A DNA stretch of 8,136 bases from the NCBI GenBank assembly GCA_943356515.1, contig CALRFM010000045.1, positions 1 through 8,136 of the forward strand, in the 5' to 3' direction. This stretch comes from Patescibacteria group bacterium. GTDB lineage: Bacteria; Patescibacteriota; Microgenomatia; UBA1406; GWC2-37-13. Each line of letters begins with the position of its first letter. Position 1 is the stretch's first letter. The notes under the pieces were generated by a model. That model saw only the letters and a program-made list of their open reading frames with translations, made no database searches and was not told the origin of the DNA. The position numbers and the translations under genes are program-made. This document shows positions 4,395 to 8,136 of the stretch, piece after piece.

Positions 4395-4673
4395 TTAGTT
4401 AGAAACAACTAAAGGAAACGTAAATCTTATATTATTTGAGGGTTTTTCAGAAGAACTTTTTAGTTTTAAGGGTATTTCCAATTCTTCTTCTTGATATAAC
4501 TCAATTAATGAAGACGCTACATAACTTATTTCATTTATAGCTTCTTCTAATGTATTTCCTTGAGCATAACAGTCTTCCCACTTTGGACATTGAGCAATAA
4601 ATGTCCCCTCTTCTTCATGAATAGTTATGGGTAATTCATACTCAGCAATCGATAACGTTTTTCTGCCTTTCAT
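4395..4673 (-). CDS. hicB: HicB-type antitoxin
   Basis: 92 residues. The HicB partial RNase-H-like fold is recognisable: ELPITIHEEEGTFIAQCP (13-30), the conserved G/C turn (WEDCYAQG, 32-39) and NTLEEAINEISYVASSLIELY (40-60), where T-x-EEA is the family hallmark. HicB binds and blocks HicA, and many HicB proteins also repress their own promoter. Here the C-terminus (61-92) is short and polar, ending in a strand-like IRFTFPLVV. I see no clear helix-turn-helix or ribbon-helix-helix, so autoregulation is uncertain. It lies directly upstream of hicA on the same strand. A perfect -10 ends 6 nt before the ATG. The pair sits immediately downstream of tRNA-Lys. Confidence 0.85.
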   Translation of the reverse strand: MKGRKTLSIAEYELPITIHEEEGTFIAQCPKWEDCYAQGNTLEEAINEISYVASSLIELYQEEELEIPLKLKSSSEKPSNNIRFTFPLVVSN

Positions 4674-4679
4674 ATCTAC

Positions 4680-4685
4680 ATTATA
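4680..4685 (-). promoter_or_regulatory. -10 element of hicBA (leaderless type)
   Basis: A perfect TATAAT on the minus strand, 6 nt before the hicB ATG. A plausible -35 (TTCTTA, 3 of 6) lies 17 nt further up. Predicted leaderless start for hicB. Confidence 0.55.
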
Positions 4686-4721
4686 GCATTAATTTTTAGT
4701 AGTAAGAATTACATCAATCGG

Positions 4722-4793
4722 TGGATCTGGCGAGAATCGAACTCGCAACCAACTCCTTAAGAGGGAGCTGCTCTACCGTTGAGCTACAGATCC
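4722..4793 (-). tRNA. tRNA-Lys, anticodon CTT
   Basis: A 72-nt cloverleaf: acceptor GGATCTG/CAGATCC, D-stem GCTC/GAGC with loop AACGGTA, anticodon stem GCTCC/GGAGT with loop CTCTTAA (CTT at 34-36), T-arm GCGAG-TTCGATT-CTCGC, discriminator A. ACCG follows, so CCA is not fully encoded. A broken copy of its 5' part lies just upstream. Confidence 0.95.
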
Positions 4794-4809
4794 GCGTACT
4801 GACTCTGAA

Positions 4810-4857
4810 CCGTTGTCCGCCAAAGGCGGATCAGCCTATGGCTGAAGCTACAGATCC
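4810..4857 (-). pseudogene. 5' fragment of tRNA-Lys interrupted by a palindrome doublet
   Basis: Minus strand: GGATCTGTAGCT (4857-4846), a 30-nt insert (4845-4816), then CAACGG (4815-4810). These are the first 18 bases of the neighbouring tRNA-Lys, identical apart from the insert, which sits at tRNA position 12/13. Homology then fades (TTCAGAG) and no 3' half is found. It is a partial duplication lying between tRNA-Arg and the intact tRNA-Lys. Confidence 0.8.
4816..4845. repeat. Doublet of 15-nt palindromes in the tRNA-Lys fragment
   Basis: TCCGCC-AAA-GGCGGA (4816-4830) abuts TCAGCC-TAT-GGCTGA (4831-4845). Reverse-complemented, the 30-nt unit differs from the doublet at 669-698 at only two positions, a compensated C-G swap in one stem. 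No target duplication and no T-run. Confidence 0.85.
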
Positions 4858-4867
4858 AGCTATACTG

Positions 4868-4939
4868 TGCCCCTAGAGGGAATCGAACCCCCATCACTGG
4901 TTCCGAAGACCAGTGCTCTGTCCTTTAAGCTATAGGGGC
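4868..4939 (-). tRNA. tRNA-Arg, anticodon TCG
   Basis: A 72-nt cloverleaf: acceptor GCCCCTA/TAGGGGC, D-stem GCTT/GAGC, anticodon stem CTGGT/ACCAG with loop CTTCGGA (TCG at 34-36), variable TGAT, T-arm GGGGG-TTCGATT-CCCTC, discriminator A. CCA is not encoded. A TATAAT (4962-4957) lies 17 nt upstream on the minus strand. Read-through would give a tRNA-Arg/tRNA-Lys unit and could continue into hicBA. Confidence 0.93.
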
Positions 4940-4956
4940 AGAAGTACGATCTATAT

Positions 4957-4964
4957 ATTATACT
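4957..4964. promoter_or_regulatory. Overlapping divergent -10 elements (tRNA-Arg and methyltransferase)
   Basis: The 8-bp stretch ATTATACT contains TATAAT on the minus strand (4962-4957), facing tRNA-Arg, and TATACT on the plus strand (4959-4964), ending 6 nt before the methyltransferase ATG. Four base pairs belong to both boxes, so the two promoters probably cannot be melted at the same time. No convincing -35 is seen on either side. Confidence 0.55.
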
Positions 4965-4970
4965 ATACCC

Positions 4971-5534
4971 ATGACTTTCGGCGATATAATTTACCTGTTG
5001 GCAATTACTCTCGAGCTGCTATTCCTTCCTCTTTTGGCTATCTATATCATCTCCATAACTATATCGTGGTTGTATGGTGCGCCCTATGTAGCGACTCGCA
5101 AAGATGAGCTCAGTGAGCTCGTTGAAAAGGCAAAAAAATATCTTACAAAGAATGCACAGTTTATAGAGCTCGGTTGTGGTGATGGCAGAATTACACGAAT
5201 GGTAGTACGAGATTATGGAATGAAGGGAGTAGGTTATGATATAAATCCTCTCCTCATAGTTGTTGCCAGATTACTTACTCGATTTCAGCGTCTTCCTCAA
5301 GCCTTGTTTTATAAGAAAAACGTTCTAGATGTTGATTTGTCTCAAGCTGATATTATTTACCTTTATTTATTACCTCCAATCATTCTTACAATGAAAAACA
5401 AACTTCTCAATACGGTAAAAAAAGATGCTCTTATTATTTCACATGCATTCAAAATCCCTTATTTGGAAAAATATCTTATAGAACAAGCAGATGGAGTAAA
5501 ATTCAAGACGTATTACTACAATCGCTCGAAATAA
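4971..5534 (+). CDS. Membrane-anchored class I SAM-dependent methyltransferase
   Basis: 187 residues. The first 35 form one long or two tight hydrophobic segments (about 5-14 and 16-33), placing the enzyme at the inner face of the membrane. FIELGCGDGRI (64-74) is motif I, which binds S-adenosylmethionine. D90 in VGYDINP (87-93) is the acidic residue that usually contacts the SAM ribose. NVLDVDL (117-123) and ADIIYLYLLPP (126-136) correspond to motifs II and IV. This layout, a hydrophobic N-terminus, a 'GAP-x-V-x-T' linker and the GCGDGR motif, is common in uncharacterised bacterial and CPR methyltransferases. Some relatives are annotated by likeness to histone-lysine methyltransferase folds. 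The substrate is unknown. The ATG has a -10-like box 6 nt upstream and no Shine-Dalgarno motif. obg follows after 24 nt on the same strand with its own -10. Confidence 0.8.
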   Translation: MTFGDIIYLLAITLELLFLPLLAIYIISITISWLYGAPYVATRKDELSELVEKAKKYLTKNAQFIELGCGDGRITRMVVRDYGMKGVGYDINPLLIVVARLLTRFQRLPQALFYKKNVLDVDLSQADIIYLYLLPPIILTMKNKLLNTVKKDALIISHAFKIPYLEKYLIEQADGVKFKTYYYNRSK

Positions 5535-5546
5535 TCTTCCCCGTAG

Positions 5547-5552
5547 TATAAT
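5547..5552 (+). promoter_or_regulatory. -10 element of obg (leaderless type)
   Basis: A perfect TATAAT ends 6 nt before the obg ATG. The wider string TAGTATAAT is identical to that before the DUF5660-like gene. The -35 is poor, so read-through from the methyltransferase gene may also contribute. Confidence 0.55.
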
Positions 5553-5558
5553 ACTCCT

Positions 5559-6497
5559 ATGTTCGTAGACGATATTGAAATAGACATACAAGCTGGAGAT
5601 GGAGGAAGTGGTACCGTTGCATTTTTTCCCAATAAAAAAGGACCCTGTGGTGGCAACGGTGGCAACGGTGGCAACGTATATATTCAAGGAGATCATAACA
5701 TGGCTGATCTTCATATGTATGCTGGTGCTAAAGTATGGAAGGCTACCAGTGGTGGGCGCGGCATGTCATTTAACAAAATTGGCAAAGATGGGGAAGACAT
5801 AACGTTACGTATACCCATGGGGGCATCTATAACCGATACCGAAACTCAGGAGACCTTTGAAATAACGAGTATTGAAAAGATCCTTATCGCCCGTGGTGGT
5901 AAAGCAGGTCGTGGGAATAAGGCATTTGCAAGCTCTACCCATCAAGTACCACGAGAATTCGAGAAAGGAACTCTGGGGGAAGTAAAGAAGCTTCATGTAA
6001 TACAACGACTTATAGCAGATATCGGGCTTATTGGGCTTCCAAATGCTGGCAAAAGTAGCTTATTAAATGAGCTTACCGCAGCACAAGTAAAAACTGCGAT
6101 GTATGCCTTCACCACATTGGAACCAAACCTAGGCGTTATAGATAAGAAAGTAATTGCAGACATTCCTGGTCTTATAGAAGGTGCCTCTCAGGGTAAAGGA
6201 TTAGGCATAAAATTCTTAAAGCATATTGAGAAGGTGGGAATGATTGTGCATTGTATATCTGCAGCATCTGAAGATGTGTTGAAAGTCTACAAAGTAGTTG
6301 TTAAGGAATTAGAAGAATATAATCCAGAACTTCTAGAAAAGGAACAAATCATCTTACTCACCAAAACAGATTTGGTAGATGAAAAGCAGACGAAGAAACT
6401 GATTAAAAAACTTTCAACCACGGGGAAAAAGGTTTACCCGGTATCTATCTACAATCCAGATCAGTTTAGTGATGTGAAAAAGATTATCAGTAAATAG
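5559..6497 (+). CDS. obg: GTPase Obg (CgtA/ObgE), short form
   Basis: A 312-residue ribosome-assembly GTPase that acts on the large subunit. The N-terminal Obg fold (about 1-155) has MFVDDIEIDIQAGDGGSGTV (1-20) and glycine-rich loops: GGNGGNGGN (31-39), ARGGKAGRGNKAF (111-123). The RREK stretch usual after 'SF' is missing. The G domain carries G1 GLPNAGKS (159-166), switch FTTLEPNLGV (184-193), G3 DIPG (201-204), G4 TKTD (268-271, for N/TKxD) and a poorly conserved G5 around PVSIY (294-298, usual S-A/S). In place of the common 'HVVD' after the switch region it has HCIS (231-234). No C-terminal OCT or other extension is present. A bidirectional terminator follows. The family call is secure; normal GTP binding is likely, but the G5 change leaves its affinity uncertain. 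Confidence 0.95.
   Translation: MFVDDIEIDIQAGDGGSGTVAFFPNKKGPCGGNGGNGGNVYIQGDHNMADLHMYAGAKVWKATSGGRGMSFNKIGKDGEDITLRIPMGASITDTETQETFEITSIEKILIARGGKAGRGNKAFASSTHQVPREFEKGTLGEVKKLHVIQRLIADIGLIGLPNAGKSSLLNELTAAQVKTAMYAFTTLEPNLGVIDKKVIADIPGLIEGASQGKGLGIKFLKHIEKVGMIVHCISAASEDVLKVYKVVVKELEEYNPELLEKEQIILLTKTDLVDEKQTKKLIKKLSTTGKKVYPVSIYNPDQFSDVKKIISK
5649..5675 (+). repeat. Three perfect 9-bp tandem copies inside obg
   Basis: GGTGGCAAC occurs three times in a row, encoding GGN-GGN-GGN in the glycine-rich loop of the Obg domain. Gain or loss of a unit would keep the frame and change the loop by three residues. Confidence 0.9.
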
Positions 6498-6508
6498 CTT
6501 ATAGTAAA

Positions 6509-6549
6509 AGGGGCTACCCCGATTACTATATACCTTCGGGGTAGCCCCT
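6509..6549. terminator. Bidirectional terminator between obg and the convergent membrane-protein gene
   Basis: A perfect 14-bp stem, AGGGGCTACCCCGA (6509-6522) with its complement (6536-6549), and a 13-nt loop. On the minus strand it is followed by TTTTA, starting 7 nt past the stop at 6557. On the plus strand no T-run follows, so it may act there mainly as a stabilising 3' hairpin for the obg mRNA. Confidence 0.8.
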
Positions 6550-6556
6550 GTAAAAG

Positions 6557-8136
6557 TCAAACTATCTCTTCTTTTCTTTGCCGTACGTAAGAAATCCACT
6601 CCTCTATCACCTCAATGATGAGCTTGAAAGGAGCTTCAATAATAAAGTCAAATATAAGAATAAAGAAGTTTATTCGAGACACACCCTCACTAAAAAGTTT
6701 TCCCAGTGAAAGTATGGGCATGAAAAAGAAATCTACCAGAGGTGAAAAGACACTGTTTTTCTCTACAAGTCGATACATATTAGAAAGTTGTTTTATTCGG
6801 TAGGCAAAGAATGCCACTACACTGATAAAGAAGATGAAAAGAGATTCGCTCAAAATATTGAAGTCAATGGCACGCAACCCTAAATGAATGAGGTACAACG
6901 TAATAATAAACGTAGATGTATAGAGCAAGGTAAATCCAAAAGACAATAATGGTCTTTTTTGTCGCACTTTTTTAGTTATGAGTGCTTTTGTTTTCTCAAA
7001 CGAAGAATCTGCATCCAATATGTCTACAATTCGCAGAAATAAATTTTTAGTGTTTGCTTCTCCTGGAACACTTACTCCAAGTATAATAAGGAGCATAAAT
7101 ATGGGCGGTGCAATGCTATTTATGATGATCGAAGGAATATGAACGTAACCAAAGAGGAACTGAGATACTGGTACCTCTAATGCTAATGCAAAGAGCATTT
7201 TGGTAATAAAAATATAGATCAAACTTCGAAATGCCAGCACATTCAACCGTGATCGCACCTCTGCATATTTGTTACGTGCTATTTGTTCGACCTTTGTCCA
7301 AAGACTCGTTTTACTTGCAAGAAGCGATCTTCTTTCTTTCGGATTATCTCGAAGGAGTGAAAAGAGAATGAAAAATGGGGGAAGTTGTTTGCGTACAAAT
7401 CGAACTAACTTATCTACCGTTGGGCTTTTGAGCATGTCGTCTATGGTTTGGCACACATCGGTGAGTTTGGGAATAATGTCATTCAGTTCTGTTTCTGAAT
7501 AGGTAGAAAGTGGTTGGTAAAATAGGCAAAATAAATGATAGCGTAAATAGGCAATATCGCTTTTACGAAACGCCTTTTCTATGGCGGTGAATAAATACAC
7601 GTCTTTTTGATCTTCTTTGACATCTTCAATTTGTACCTTTTCTTTTAGTGTTTGGAATATATAGTAGCTAAAATTAGATTCTCTAAGCGATGCCTCTGGA
7701 GCCAAGTGTTCTTCTATTTCTGCGGTAATAAGCTGAAACATGAATTCAGATAAATATCCGCGAGTTTTACTGGTTCGACCTGCAAGAAGTTTCTGTTTAA
7801 TAAGAAGGTACCGATCTATGATCTGTTGTACCTCGTGCACATCCCGCGCACCCATAGAGCCATTGGGGAAGTAGCGCGCCCACAAAAGTTCTCGAACTAC
7901 ATTTTCACCTTCATTTTTACCTTCTGGGTTAAGTGAAAGTCTTCGTTTCAGATTTCGTTCTATGGCAGCCCTTCGTATAAGATGATCTTCGCGGTATTCT
8001 ATGGCATTGCGAACTTTTTCGTAAACCAGTGCAAGAAATGATACCGTTTGAGATACTTTGATGCTTGTATAGTCATCTACATTTTGTCGAGACTTTATGG
8101 CGTCAAGACTGTCGAGAAGCTGGTTACTTACGCTAG
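6557..8136 (-). CDS. Large conserved membrane protein of unknown function (N-terminus cut by window edge)
   Basis: The frame stays open from the TGA at 6557-6559 to the window edge, giving 525 visible residues. The TTG near 7885 is an internal leucine codon, not a start. The visible first 290 residues are charged and helical, probably cytoplasmic, with a patch 'EDHLIRRAAIERNLKRRL' at about 51-68 and W85-A-R-Y-F-P after it. From about 297 there are hydrophobic segments near 297-319, 333-355, 395-419 and 426-445, and amphipathic hydrophobic stretches to about 510, so four or more membrane passes. The C-terminus is charged (RQRKEEIV). I recall proteins with the 'EDHL-RR-AIERxLxRRL' patch in many CPR genomes, without assigned function. 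No enzyme motif is visible and I propose no activity. It is convergent with obg across a shared terminator. Confidence 0.8.
   Translation of the reverse strand, partial: SVSNQLLDSLDAIKSRQNVDDYTSIKVSQTVSFLALVYEKVRNAIEYREDHLIRRAAIERNLKRRLSLNPEGKNEGENVVRELLWARYFPNGSMGARDVHEVQQIIDRYLLIKQKLLAGRTSKTRGYLSEFMFQLITAEIEEHLAPEASLRESNFSYYIFQTLKEKVQIEDVKEDQKDVYLFTAIEKAFRKSDIAYLRYHLFCLFYQPLSTYSETELNDIIPKLTDVCQTIDDMLKSPTVDKLVRFVRKQLPPFFILFSLLRDNPKERRSLLASKTSLWTKVEQIARNKYAEVRSRLNVLAFRSLIYIFITKMLFALALEVPVSQFLFGYVHIPSIIINSIAPPIFMLLIILGVSVPGEANTKNLFLRIVDILDADSSFEKTKALITKKVRQKRPLLSFGFTLLYTSTFIITLYLIHLGLRAIDFNILSESLFIFFISVVAFFAYRIKQLSNMYRLVEKNSVFSPLVDFFFMPILSLGKLFSEGVSRINFFILIFDFIIEAPFKLIIEVIEEWISYVRQRKEEIV

Noticed and set aside
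4794..4867. A third complete tRNA between tRNA-Lys and tRNA-Arg
   Set aside because: Only the first 18 bases of tRNA-Lys can be found; there is no anticodon arm, T-arm or 3' acceptor strand.
7883..7885. TTG as the start of the large membrane protein
   Set aside because: The same frame stays open to the window edge with convincing protein sequence upstream, so this is an internal leucine codon.

Overview
The window looks like a compact, AT-rich genome of a Candidate Phyla Radiation (Patescibacteria) bacterium, perhaps from Microgenomates. The grounds are: a 273-residue trigger factor with no room for a PPIase domain; a protein resembling the CPR-restricted DUF5660 family; two small lysozyme-like exoproteins of a type common in CPR genomes; a large unnamed membrane protein; very tight gene spacing; and short GC-rich palindromes between genes. 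UGA serves as a stop (hicA and the last gene), so recoding code 25 does not apply. The lineage call is inference from remembered family traits, not a search.

Layout. 1-434 (-): start of tryptophanyl-tRNA synthetase, cut by the window edge. 454-753 (-): a tRNA-Val(GAC) sequence broken at five sites by hairpin-forming inserts, the largest of which, at the 37/38 position of the anticodon loop, contains a second, intact tRNA-Val(GAC) (536-609). 768-1220 (-): an HldE/RfaE2-type nucleotidyltransferase. 1286-1359 (+): tRNA-Asp. 1474-3530 (+): a secreted lysozyme-like protein, trigger factor and a DUF5660-like protein. 3535-4673 (-): a second lysozyme-like protein and a hicB-hicA toxin-antitoxin pair. 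4722-4939 (-): tRNA-Lys, a broken tRNA-Lys 5' fragment carrying a palindrome doublet, and tRNA-Arg. 4971-6497 (+): a membrane-anchored methyltransferase and the GTPase Obg. A shared terminator at 6509-6549 separates Obg from a convergent large membrane protein (6557-8136, -), which is cut by the window edge.

How it works together. Much of the content serves translation: four intact tRNAs (none with an encoded CCA end), trpS, trigger factor and Obg. Most genes seem to have their own promoter: for seven of them a -10-like hexamer ends exactly 5 or 6 nt before the ATG with no Shine-Dalgarno sequence, which predicts leaderless mRNAs. The clear exception is the gene at 1474, whose leader folds into a terminator-like hairpin that covers its only AGGA ribosome-binding motif.

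The most unusual region is 454-753. Removing the five inserts gives a perfect 74-nt tRNA-Val. It differs from the tRNA nested inside it by three fully compensated acceptor-stem pairs and one further base. Together with the similarly interrupted tRNA-Lys fragment, this points to a family of small palindromic elements landing in tRNA sequences.
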